From contig JBAZXZ010000004.1 of the NCBI GenBank assembly GCA_041659565.1, positions 124,001 to 188,000 of the forward strand: 64,000 nucleotides of DNA. The letters run 5' to 3'. The notes beneath the pieces were generated by a model, which worked only from the letters and a program-made list of their open reading frames with translations, was not told the DNA's origin and made no database searches. The position numbers were made by a program, and so were the translations under genes. This DNA comes from Altimarinus sp041659565. Its GTDB lineage: Bacteria; Patescibacteriota; Gracilibacteria; BD1-5; UBA6164. Below are positions 44,608-53,970 of this stretch, piece by piece (within the stretch, counting starts at the first letter, position 1; each line of letters opens with the position of its first letter).

Positions 44608-45582
44608 ATGTTTACAAAAATAATAAATAAAATAAAACAGAAAGTAAAAAAAAATAAGTTTAAAGAAACACTTAAGAAGGAAAAAAGAAAAGTTTTTATA
44701 GATACATCTTTTGATAAATCTAAATTTTTTAAAAGAAAAAAACAAATAACTTTTAATTTTCCTAAACTTCAAAATAACTATATTAAAAATAATTTAAAAA
44801 TGTTATATTTGGGTATAATTTTTACATTTTTATTTTTGATAGTAGTTTCTTTATTTACACCAATTTTTTATATACAAAAAATTAATATTACTTTGTATGA
44901 TAAACAAGAGGGGCTTATAGATTTGAATATAGCATATGATTTATTAAATAATTATAGGTGAAAAAATCTCATTTTTTTAAATAATAGTGAAATTGAGGAT
45001 CAATTAGTGAATTATCAAAAAAATATTGTTAATATTGAAATTAATAAATCTTTTTTTCCTTCAGTGTTAAATATAAAATTGGGATCTTCTAAAGCATTAT
45101 TTTATACTATAATTAATTGAAAGAAGTATATTGTAACAGAAAATTGAGTTTTTGTTTATACAAATACTATAATTAAAGATTTAAAGGAAATAAAAATTTC
45201 CATGCAAAATAAAAATGATTATTTTTTGGAATATAAAAAGATTTTGCATGAAGACTATTTGAAAAAAATTGTGAAATTAAAAAATGATATTGAACAAAAT
45301 ATTTTATGATTGAAAATAAAAAATATTTATTATTTTGTAAAGGAAAGAGAAGTTCATTTTGATGTTAATAATGACATAAAATTGATTTTTGATATAAATG
45401 TAGAACCAGATGAACAATTAACAAAATTGATAGTTTTTAATAAAGAACATTTAAGTTTATTAAAAATAACTACAATCAATTATATAGATTTAAGAATTCC
45501 AAATAAGATTTTTTATTGTGAAAATGAATTTATATGAAATTGTAAGAAAAATTTAAAATTAATATATGATTTGTATGAATAA
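44608..45582 (+). CDS. ftsQ: FtsQ/DivIB-like cell division protein
   Basis: 324 residues. Long basic cytoplasmic N-terminus (about 68 residues, Lys rich), one membrane helix (YLGIIFTFLFLIVVSLFTPI), then a POTRA-like start (FYIQKINITLYDKQ, YRGKNLIFLNNSEIEDQLV, PSVLNIKLGSSKA) and a beta domain. Arrangement and size match FtsQ/DivIB; the sequence is highly diverged. Its stop overlaps the lspA start (ATGAATAA), indicating translational coupling. Confidence 0.7.
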
Positions 45583-46051
45583 TAAAAAATTATATACAGG
45601 TATATTTAGATTTTATGAATTATATGTAATTATAATTCTTATTTTTTTTGATTATTTAAGTAAATATTATGCATATAAATTATTAGCATCAAAAAAGATA
45701 GATTTGCTATCAAATTTTATTTATTTTGAGCTTTATAAAAATAAATGAATAGCATTTAGTATGAATCTACCGTTTATAAAAATTATAACGATTATAATAA
45801 TAGGAGCTATATTATATTATTATATAAAATACGAAAGATCTAAAAATAATAAATTTTTAAATATTAGTTATATTTTGATTATATCATGAGCATTATGAAA
45901 TGCACGGGAACGAATTTTTTTATGAGAGGTTACTGATTTTATTTGAGTTAAATTTTTTTCTGTTTTTAATTTAGCAGATATTTATATAAGTATTTGAATT
46001 ATACTTTATTTAATAATAATTGTTTTGAAAAAAGATAATGAATGTGTATAA
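45575..46051 (+). CDS. lspA: Signal peptidase II (lipoprotein signal peptidase)
   Basis: 158 residues, four membrane helices. Motifs: LIFFDYLSKYYA, YKNKGIAFSMN, ISGALGNA-CGG-ERIFLGEVTDFIGVKF and VFNLADIYISIGI. It cleaves lipid-modified prolipoproteins such as those at 3941, 9786 and 28407. Catalytic Asp of NLAD is present, but the partner Asp of the GNxxDR motif is Glu here (GAA, residue 112), an unusual substitution. The CGG before it lies where E. coli has Trp (GNLWDR); the following CGA sits at the conserved Arg. An alternative ATG at 45566 would add three residues. Confidence 0.9.
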
Positions 46052-46097
46052 TAAACTTATAAAATCAATTTTAAAAATTACTTACTAATTATTTTTT

Positions 46098-46838
46098 ATG
46101 GAAATATATGAAAAAAAAGAAAAACAATATTGACCAAGAAGAGTTGATTTAGTAAGAACTATCATTAATGCTTTATGAATTTTTGCTGCAGGTTTTTTAT
46201 GAAGTCTTATAGTTATGGCATTTTTATTTATGTTATCTAGTGCTTTTTGATTTAATTTTGAATGATGAGCTTGAACTCCTGGATTTAAAGAAGGTTTTTT
46301 ATTTCCTTTTTTATTATCTTTGATAGTATTTTTGGCTACAACTATAACAATGCTTTTTACTTATTATGTATTAACTGTAACACATAGTAATAATTATAAA
46401 AAAAATATTAGTACTTTTTTTCATATAATACTATCTTCTATACTGGTTTATATAGTTATTATTCCTATATATTTAAATATATGAAGTACTCATTATGAAA
46501 ATATTTTAATGGTATTTTTATTTCATGTTATAATAACTTCCTTATTATTTAGTATTATTTTAGAATTATTAAATAATTATACTCATTTAATTTTGTGAAT
46601 TTACAGTAGTTTTTTATGAACGATTATAACTATATTTTTTATAATTTTGTTAGGATTACCTGATAATTCAAAATGAAAGTTTTATATAATAATTTTTCTT
46701 GTTCCAGTAATAAATGGTTTAATTTATTTATCAAAACAATTCATTGAATTTATTTATTACAGTTATTTTAATTTTACTTGAAATGATCCTATTGGTAATG
46801 TATTTTATCAAATAGAAAAAGAAGAACAGGAAGAATAA
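46098..46838 (+). CDS. Conserved six-helix membrane protein
   Basis: 246 residues, about six membrane helices (IINALGIFAAGFLGSLIVMA, FLLSLIVFLATTITMLFTYY, HIILSSILVYIVIIPIYLNI and others) and a short acidic C-terminus. No catalytic motif. A 46-bp gap from lspA and 30 bp to the AMMECR1 gene suggest one operon. Function unknown. Confidence 0.6.
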
Positions 46839-46868
46839 AAATACTATTTTTATAATATATATAAATTT

Positions 46869-47408
46869 ATGAAAGAATTAACAGAAATATCACTTAAAAC
46901 TATAGATTTTTATTTAAAAAACAAGAAAGAACCTACGGAACAAGATTTACAAATAAAAGATTCTTCATTACTTACGAAAAAAGGTTGTTTATTTATTACA
47001 TTGTATAAAAATTGAGAGATAAGATGATGAGCTTGAAATGTAAAAGAAATAGAACCAAATATAGTTTCAGAAACTATTAAAAATACTATTGAGGCAATAA
47101 CTAATGATAAGAGATTTACTCCATTTACTACAGAAGATGTAAAAGATTTGAGAATAAGAATTGATTATATAAGTAAAAGGGAATTGCAACAAGAATGAAG
47201 GATGTATACTATAGACCCTGTAAAATCAGGAGTTATAGCTATGAGTAAAGATTATAATAGTATTTGAATAGTACTACCAAATATAAGCTCTAAACTTCTA
47301 ACTTGAGAAGATTTTATACCGATTTTAGAAGCTAAGATGAATAAAAAATTCAATGAAAAAGATTGTTATCTTTATGAAATAAAAACAGATGTTTATACAA
47401 ATTATTAG
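46869..47408 (+). CDS. AMMECR1-domain protein
   Basis: 179 residues. Domain signatures: GCLFITLYKNGEIRGGAGN (usual LRGCIG), IKNTIEAITNDKRFTPFTTE, LRIRIDYISKRELQQ, YTIDPVKSGVIAMSKDYNSI, GIVLPNISSKL. AMMECR1 proteins are suspected metal- or nucleic-acid-linked enzymes, often paired with MEMO and radical SAM proteins in prokaryotes. The catalytic-looking Cys of RGCIG is replaced by Gly. Seen with RmuC here. Confidence 0.85.
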
Positions 47409-47426
47409 TAAAATTTAAATTTATTT

Positions 47427-48545
47427 ATGGAAATTATACTTTGAGTAATAATTATATTTTTGATTTTAGTAGTATTTTTTTTGATTTTAAAATGAAGTAA
47501 GAAAGATGGGAATGATTCTATGAGATTACTCCAGGAACAGGTTTTAAATCTAAATAGGACATTGGACCAAAAACTTACTGAAAACACAAAAAGTATAGAG
47601 GATAAATTAACAAGTACAAATAAAACACTTGATACTAGATTATCTGATGCAAATAAATTAATCACTGATAATATGCAAAAGACATTTGCAACTTCAAGTA
47701 AGATAAACGAAGATGCAAACAAAAGAATAGAAGATATAACAAAAAAATTAACTCAACTTGAGGAGACAAATAAACAAATTAAAGATATAGGATGACAACT
47801 TAGGTGACTTGAAAATATACTTAAGAATCCTAAACAAAGATGAAATTTATGAGAATATTTTTTACAAGAATTACTTGAAAATGTATTTACTCCAGAGCAA
47901 TATAAAATTCAATATACAATTGAATGAGCTTGAATAGTTGATGCTGTTTTATTTATTGGTGGAAAAACTATTCCAATTGATTCAAAATTTCCACAGGAGA
48001 ACTATGAGAGGCTTATAGCGGTAGAAGATGATATACATATAAAAAAATATTCATCAGAGCTTAAAAAAGACCTAAAAAACAGGATAGATGAAGTTTCAAA
48101 ATATATAATTCCAGAAAAGGGAACAACAGATTTTGCTTTTATGTTAATTCCAGCTGAATGAATGTATTATGATATATTTATTAACAAGGTTTGAAATATA
48201 GAAGTTAGAAACATTATTGAATATGCTTTTTCTAAAAAAGTTATTATTTGTTCTCCTTCTAGTTTTTATGCTTATCTCCAGACTGTTATACAATGAATGA
48301 AGGCTCTTCAAATAGAAGAACAAGCTAAAGAAATACAAAAATATGTTATAAAACTACAAAAAGATTTAGAAAAATACGAAGAAGTTTTTATAAAAGTTTG
48401 AAATAGTTTATGAGCTACTGTAAATCATTATAATGATGCATATAAGAGATATAGTATAGTTGATAAAGATATTATAAAAATTACATTATGAGATTCAAGT
48501 TTAATAGATGTGTTGCAGTTAGAAAAACCAGATTTAGATATGTAA
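47427..48545 (+). CDS. rmuC: RmuC family DNA recombination protein
   Basis: 372 residues. N-terminal membrane helix (IILGVIIIFLILVVFFLILK), long coiled coil (NLNRTLDQKLTENTKSIEDK), then the nuclease-like RmuC core: NPKQRGNLGEYFLQELLENV, GKTIPIDSKFPQENYERLI, KGTTDFAFMLIPAEGMYYDI, KVIICSPSSFYAYLQTVIQG, VKVGNSLGATVNHYNDAY-like tail. It limits inversions between short repeats. Complete. Confidence 0.93.
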
Positions 48546-48576
48546 TTTGATATGTATTAAATAGTTAGTATTATAA

Positions 48577-48616
48577 TAAAAAAAAGAGTTTTCATTTTGA
48601 TGAAAACTTTTTTTTT
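48577..48616. terminator. Bidirectional terminator between rmuC and rpsU
   Basis: AGTTTTCAT / ATGAAAACT stem flanked by A-run and T-run, serving both convergent genes. Confidence 0.8.
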
Positions 48617-48628
48617 ATTATTTTTAGA

Positions 48629-48829
48629 CTAAAAGTAACTTTTGTTATTTAAACTTCTGTAATGTTCTCTAACAATAGCAATTTCTCTTTTTTTTCTTTT
48701 ACTAGTGTCTCCTACAGCATATCTTTCAGCTTTAAGTTTATTTGAAATTCTTGATTGAAAAAACAACTTTTTGTATTTTAAAATCAGTTTTTCATTAGTT
48801 TCTCCTTCTTTTCTTATTGAGTATATCAT
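48629..48829 (-). CDS. rpsU: 30S ribosomal protein S21 (bS21)
   Basis: 66 residues: IRKEGETNEKLILKYKKLFF, QSRISNKLKAERYAVGDTSK, RKKREIAIVREHYRSLNNK; the bS21 pattern with a basic C-terminal helix. No TGA codon. Upstream is a perfect Shine-Dalgarno (AAGGAG at 48840-48845, minus strand) 10 nt before the ATG, the only strong one I found before a gene in this window. bS21 contacts the anti-Shine-Dalgarno region of 16S rRNA, so the site may serve autoregulation. Confidence 0.88.
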   Translation of the reverse strand: MIYSIRKEGETNEKLILKYKKLFFQSRISNKLKAERYAVGDTSKRKKREIAIVREHYRSLNNKSYF

Positions 48830-48839
48830 ATAATTCTAT

Positions 48840-48845
48840 CTCCTT
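48840..48845 (-). promoter_or_regulatory. Strong Shine-Dalgarno site of rpsU
   Basis: TTAAAGGAGAT on the minus strand, core AAGGAG, 10 nt before the rpsU ATG. Exceptional against SD-less neighbours. Confidence 0.75.
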
Positions 48846-48869
48846 TAAGTTATAAATATAAGTACTATT

Positions 48870-48917
48870 ATTGTATTTAAAATTTTTTTTTGTCAATAAA
48901 TAATTTATAAATATAAT
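48870..48917. promoter_or_regulatory. Back-to-back promoters of rpsU and rbfA sharing a -35 region
   Basis: Minus: TTGACA (complement of 48891-48896), 15-bp spacer, TACAAT (complement of 48870-48875). Plus: TTGTCA (48890-48895), 16-bp spacer, TATAAT (48912-48917). The two -35 boxes overlap, so RNA polymerase can bind in only one direction at a time. Confidence 0.6.
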
Positions 48918-48997
48918 ACATTTAAGAATATAGAATGTAGAATGCAGGATATAGGAAAAAGAATTTTAGAAAAATAATAATTTATAATCCCTGAAAT

Positions 48998-49348
48998 ATG
49001 AATAAAGATAGAATTAAGAAGCTTGAATCTTTAGCACAAAAGTTATTATCAGAAATAATTTTTGAAGAAGTAGAAGATGGTGAGAAAATATTTGGTATAA
49101 TTACTATAACTTGAGTAAAAATAAGCTCGGATTTATCTTATCTTGATGTTTTTGTAAGTTCATTTTTGCAAAAAGAGATATTACCAAAGACTTTAGCAAA
49201 GCATGGATATGATATACAAAAGAGGTTTAATTTAAAAATGGGGCTAGTAAAAATACCAAAAATCAGATTTAGATATGATGATTCTTGAGAAAATTATGTA
49301 AGTATGGATGCTTTGTTTAGAGAGATAAAAGAAGAAATAGATAAATAA
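48998..49348 (+). CDS. rbfA: Ribosome-binding factor A
   Basis: 116 residues: RIKKLESLAQKLLSEIIFEE, GIITITGVKISSDLSYLDVF, VSSFLQKEILPKTLAKHGYD, NLKMGLVKIPKIRFRYDDS, MDALFREIKEEIDK. KH-fold factor for 16S 5' maturation, with the family's conserved C-terminal RFxxD. Followed by trxB (20-bp gap). Confidence 0.9.
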
Positions 49349-49368
49349 TAAAAATTAACTATAAATTT

Positions 49369-50286
49369 ATGCAACACTATGATTTAATAATTATTTGAGC
49401 TTGAAGTGCTTGATTACCAGCTTGAATGTATGCAAGTAGATACAATTTAAAAAATCTTATAATCTGAAGTATGCCAGGCTGAGCACTTGCAACTTCTCAT
49501 AAAGTAGAAAACTATCCAGGTACTATAAGTGCTCCTGGAAAAGAGATAATGGATAATTTTCGTCGCCATGCTGAAAGTTCATGAAGTGAGATAATTCAGG
49601 ATACAGTTATAAATGTAGATAAAAATGAAAATTGATTTGTGATTAAAACAGCTTCACAAAAAGAATTCAATTCAAAATTTGTAATTTATGCAACTTGAAA
49701 TAAGTATAGAAAGCTAGGTTTTATATGAGAAAATGAGTTTTTATGAAAATGAGTAAGCTATTGTGCAACTTGTGATGCTATGTTTTTTAAGTGACTTGAT
49801 GTTGCAATAGTTTGATGAGGTAACACAGCATTAACAGAGAGTCTTTTTTTAGCAGATATTTGTAAAAAAGTATACTTAATTCATAGAAGAGATACTTTTA
49901 GAGCTGAAACTGTTCGGGTAAATAAAGTAAAAAATACTCCAAATATAGAAATGGTTTTAAATGAAGAAGTAGAAAGTGTAAATTGATCTATGTTTATGGA
50001 AGAAATTCATCTAAAAAGTGGAAAAGTTTTGAAAGCTGATGGTCTATTTGTAGCAATAGGGAATGAACCAGATACAAAAATAATAGATCATTTAAATCCT
50101 TTAAAAGATGAAGAATGATGTTTAGTAGTTGACCAAAGACAAGAAACTTCAGTTCCAGGACTTTATGCAGCTTGAGATATAACAACAAACAGTAATAAAT
50201 TTAGACAGACTATTATGAGTGCTGCAGAAGGTTGTCTTGCTGCAAATAGTGTACATGAGGAGATAGTAAAGTTAGGGCATAATTAA
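49369..50286 (+). CDS. trxB: Thioredoxin reductase
   Basis: 305 residues, complete. FAD motif LIIIGAGSAGLPAGMYASRY, ENYPGTISAPGKEIMDNF, ATGNKYRKL, redox pair CATC (Cys132/Cys135), NADPH motif VAIVGGGNTALTESLFLAD, HRRDTFRAE, and FVAIGNEPDT, GLYAAGDITTNSNKFRQTI. It reduces thioredoxin with NADPH. The stop overlaps by 4 bp that of the convergent gene. One CGG (49915-49917) after FRAETV, residue identity ambiguous. Confidence 0.95.
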
Positions 50287-50984
50287 TACTCAATCTCCAT
50301 ATTAATTTTCTCTCCCTTAAATCATAAATCTTCATAATTATAATTAAGTACTTTTGCTAAGTTTAATGAAAGTATATGTTCTTCTTTGATTTGATTTTCC
50401 ATAAAAGTTTTTTCTTCGTCTCAAAGTTTATCTATATAGATTCAAGCAATACTTCATCTATTTACTCCTTTGTACATAGCTTTTACTTGTCCAGCTTCTC
50501 TGATTGGTGGTATAAAAAATATATCTTTTCAATATCTTTTATAATCACTTCATCTCCACATAAGATTATTTAATTTTACAGAAGCTGAAACTAAAGGAAT
50601 TTTGTAATCAACTTTAAAACAATTTATACTTTCATCAAAAAATCATAATTCTTCATAATATTTTTCTAGCATTTCGACTTCTTCTTTTAGTGTAATTCAT
50701 ATTATATGAGTTCTTTTTTTTGTATTAATTGCCTCTTCAAATATTTGAGTAAATATTTCTAGTTCATCTTTTGGTGAGAATACTTCGCTCCACATAGCAG
50801 GATGAACTTTTATCTTTTCTAGTAGAGTATCATTTTTTTTCTCTTTTAGTAAATCTTCCATAAATATTATTTTTGTGTCATTTGATTTTATTCAAGTTGA
50901 AAAATCGTAAATTTCAAATAGGAATTTATTGTCGAAATAGTTTTTGTCGATATCAATTATTTTGTTTTTTAGAATTTGTTTCAT
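50283..50984 (-). CDS. Hypothetical soluble protein
   Basis: 233 residues, no membrane segment. Recognisable stretches: KVHPAMWSEVFSPKDELEIF, TQIFEEAINTKKRTHIIGIT, VDYKIPLVSASVKLNNLMWR, FFIPPIREAGQVKAMYKGVN, YEDLGFKGEKINMEIEY. Acidic and charged. No family recognised. 20 bp downstream of the RNase HII-QueH gene, so possibly in its operon. Confidence 0.65.
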
Positions 50985-51004
50985 TTTATTTTTTAACAAT
51001 ATAA

Positions 51005-52165
51005 TTACTTCTTACTATAAACACATCCACAGTAGTCTTGTCTGTAGATTTTGTGTTTTTTAGTATATTCTATACTTCTTTTAAATCAATCATTTTTTTT
51101 GAAATCTAATTTTAGAAATTCTAATTTATCTTTTAGATTAAGTTTTTCTCATAATACGAAAATCTTTTTGTCATCTTTGTGTGGTGAAATTGTTAGGGTA
51201 GTAGTCCAGTATTGTATTCCTAGTTTTTTTGCTTCTATAGAGGTTCTTGTTAATCTCATATCATAACATTTTTCACATCTTTCTCATTTTTCTGGACAAT
51301 TTTCTAATCATTTAGTATTTATAAAAAAATTATCTATATCATATTCTCAAATTATATAAGGAACTTGCTCTATTTCACAAACTTTTTTAAATGCTTTTAA
51401 TCTTTTATTGTATTCAGATTTTGGGTGAATATTAGGGTCATACCAAAAACATGTTAAATCATATTGATCTTTTAAATCTATAATTGGAATTGTAGCATCT
51501 GGTCAACAACATATATGAAGGAGTAGTTTTTCTTTTTGTTCAAGTATTTTCTTCACAGGTTTATATGTGATTCTATGAATTCAAGTGACTTTATTTTTTC
51601 AAGTGAGGTAATCTGAATGTTTCTTTGTTCCATATCATTTATGATTTTCTAAACTTAAATCAGGGTAGATAGATGCATAAGTATCAATTAATTTATCTCT
51701 AAAAACTTTGGCTATAATTGAAGCAGCTCAAATCTCAATTATTTTTGCATCTCATCATATTACATAAACAGGCTTTTTATCTAATTCTTCAAATGTATAA
51801 TTATCGTTTCAATCAACTAAAACGGTATCTATATCTTCTTTTTTTATCTTTCTCAATAATTCTATTAAGGATCTTCTCATCGCTTCTTTATTAGCCTTTT
51901 TTATGTTAATTTCATCAATTATATAATTATCCACAACTCAGACTCAAAAATATACTGAAGGATTTTCTCATAGAGATAAATCAACAAGTTTTTTAAATAT
52001 TTCTTCTCTTTTTTTTGCACTCAATTTTTTACTATCATTTATTTTAGATAATAATTCTTTTGATGGAAGATTTTTTGGATTAAAAGTTAAAGCACAAGCA
52101 ACAACTGGACCTAGCCAAGGGCCTCGTCCAGCTTCATCTATTCAGATTTTGTATTTTTTTTGCAT
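51005..52165 (-). CDS. RNase HII - epoxyqueuosine reductase QueH fusion
   Basis: 386 residues read continuously in one frame. Residues 1-205 are RNase HII: IGIDEAGRGPWLGPVVACAL, NDSKKLSAKKREEIF, SVYFGVGVVDN, DTVLVDGND, IIAKVFRDKLI, YGTKKHSDYL, IHRITYKP; catalytic DE/D/D residues present. Residues about 210-386 are QueH: LLLHICCGPDATIPI (Cys219-Cys220), FWYDPNIHPKSEYNKRL, PEKGERCEKCYDMRLTRTS, YWTTTLTISPHKD, RQDYCGCVYSKK with the four-Cys cluster pattern. RnhB removes RNA from RNA-DNA hybrids; QueH reduces epoxyqueuosine to queuosine in tRNA. CGA encodes the invariant Arg of DEAGRGP, showing CGA = Arg. Confidence 0.9.
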
Positions 52166-52178
52166 AAATTTAGTAAAA

Positions 52179-52439
52179 TTATTTTCTATCAGAAAATCAA
52201 ATCATTGCTTTAAGTCAGTATTTATTTTTGTTTTTTATTATAAATCAGTTTTTATTTGATATAACTATCATTTTTTTCATAATTTGTCATCTAAAATATA
52301 TATCTCTAATTTTTTCTAATTTTTTCCATCAAAGTTTTCTAATTTCATAGTCTCAGTCTTCAAATTCATAAGATAATCCTACCCAATTTCATTTTCAGAT
52401 AACAAGAGAAAATCAAAATTCGTTGTAAGTTGTTTTCAT
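52179..52439 (-). CDS. Small hypothetical protein
   Basis: 86 residues: MKTTYNEFGFSLVIGKGNWV, GLSYEFEDGDYEIRKLGWKK, then a Lys/Ile-rich tail (MIVISNKNGFIIKNKN). Contains several TGA glycines. Just upstream (13 bp) of the RNase HII-QueH gene. No family recognised. Confidence 0.5.
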
Positions 52440-52441
52440 AC

Positions 52442-52473
52442 AAAAAAGCTAGAAATAATTATCTCTAGCTTAA
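52442..52473 (-). terminator. Terminator of the kinase-acetyltransferase gene
   Basis: AAGCTAGA / TCTAGCTT stem with T-run on the minus strand. Confidence 0.7.
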
Positions 52474-52499
52474 ATGTTTTACATATAAAGTCAAAAAAA

Positions 52500-53700
52500 T
52501 TAAGTATTTTTTTCATAAATGTATAAATTTGCTCATGTTTCTGATTTTTCTCATTCTATTTTCTTAAATCAAAGTTTCTCAAAAAATCATCATGATTTTG
52601 AATATGCAAAGACTACAGCTTCTTTTTTTATTTCAAATCACAAAAGTTTTCAGATTCAATTTCATTCTTTTGATGCATATAAACATTTTAATAATTTTCA
52701 TTTTTTTCATTTTATTTCTGTATCACTTAATGCATATCCTCATAAAATAGTTCATTCAAGTTCTAAAACTTTATATGAATTAAATATTTCAGTTTTCTTT
52801 TCTTCATCCCTTTTTTTCCACTTTTTTTCGGATATATTTTTATCATATATCAACTCAAACATAGCTCTATTTTCTAGTTTTTTATATTTTGCTTTATCTA
52901 AATCTATAAACATTGTTCATGATCAAAATCATTCTAATTCTTTTTTTAGACCAGACAGACTTGTTATAGCAATTTTGGATATTCAAACTTCAATTAATGA
53001 ATTAATTATTTGTATTTTTTTCATCATTCCTCAATCAACTTTTATATATTTATCTTCTCAATTTAAAACTTGTTCTAATTTCTTTTTAGTCATAAAAGTA
53101 ATTGTTTCCATTTTTGTATTATTTAATCATCATGTTCAAGTTAAAAAAATTATATTAGAAATTATATTAGTATATTTTTCTGCAATTTTTTTAACTATAT
53201 CATCGGCATTTATATTTAATATATTATCATTTCATAATTCTACTCAAACAAAAGGAATTAAATTGATTTTATTTTTATCAAAAGATTTCAAGATTTTTTT
53301 GGGAATTCAAACTTCTCAAAGTCATTGTTGTTTTATACATTGAGTATCATTTGGAGTAAAAATATTTAAATTTTCTTCTCAAAATAAAGTTTTAAGTTTT
53401 GTAAATAAAGTTTTATAAGCTGGAATAACTCACTTTTCTAATATATTTTTATCTGTATAATTTTTTCCATCTTTTCATTTTTTTCTTACTTTTCAAGTTT
53501 GTTTTTCATACTCTTTAGTAATTTGAGATCATCATCAATAAACCAATATTATAGGGATTCACTTTGATTTTAACTTTTTTATGTATTCTACAAAATCAAT
53601 AAAATCATTACTTTCAAGTAATTCTCAGCTAATCTTTAATATTAAAAACTTTTCTTCTTTATAGATATCTAAATAAGGGCTATCTGGGTAATTTTTCCAT
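52500..53700 (-). CDS. Amino-acid kinase / GNAT fusion, N-acetylglutamate synthase-like, with disrupted start
   Basis: About 400 codons. Residues 1-290 resemble an amino-acid kinase fold of the ArgB/ArgA type: FLILKISGELLESNDFIDFV, IPIILVYGGGSQITKEYEKQ, NINADDIVKKIAEK, IIFLTGTGGLNNTK, YIKVDGGMKKIQI, FGSGTMFIDLD. The C-terminal 110 residues are a GNAT acetyltransferase: LYASKEGNGIGKLLGFEIKK, VVFAYSKSGGFFEKLGFKKI. ArgA-type enzymes form N-acetylglutamate. The reading frame has no ATG: the natural start ATG GAA AAA (53700) is out of frame, and dropping one A of the A5 run at 53691-53695 would restore MENYPDSPYLDIY. So either an indel, slippage or a non-ATG start. Confidence 0.75.
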
Positions 53701-53736
53701 ATTGTTAAAATTAGAAAATAAAAAAAAATTTTTTAC

Positions 53737-53769
53737 AAAAAAACTTCGGGATTTCTCTCGAAGTTTTTA
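53737..53769 (-). terminator. Terminator of the radical SAM gene
   Basis: AAACTTCG / CGAAGTTT stem with a T-run on the minus strand, about 200 bp after the radical SAM stop. The 53701-53970 interval otherwise holds only AT-rich sequence and a 32-codon frame (53799-53897) with no support. Confidence 0.6.
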
Positions 53770-53970
53770 TCTAAATGAATTATAATACACTTAAATAATG
53801 ACTTTGAGTGAAATCTCATTAAATCTTTGTCTTCTTATAGAATATGTATTAAATATAGTAAACATTTTCTTTAAAGTTATAAATAAACTTTAAATGTATT
53901 TTAAATAAAAAATAATAAAAAGCAAATTTCTCTTAAAAACCACTTTGAAAATCAAATATAAAATTATAAA

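Noticed and set aside
52519..53343. 274-codon plus-strand open frame
   Set aside because: Antisense shadow of the kinase-acetyltransferase gene; TCA (reverse of TGA) does not create stops, and the translation is Phe/Ser-rich with no motif.
53799..53897. 32-codon open frame after TATAAT-like sequence
   Set aside because: Too short, no start signal or homology.
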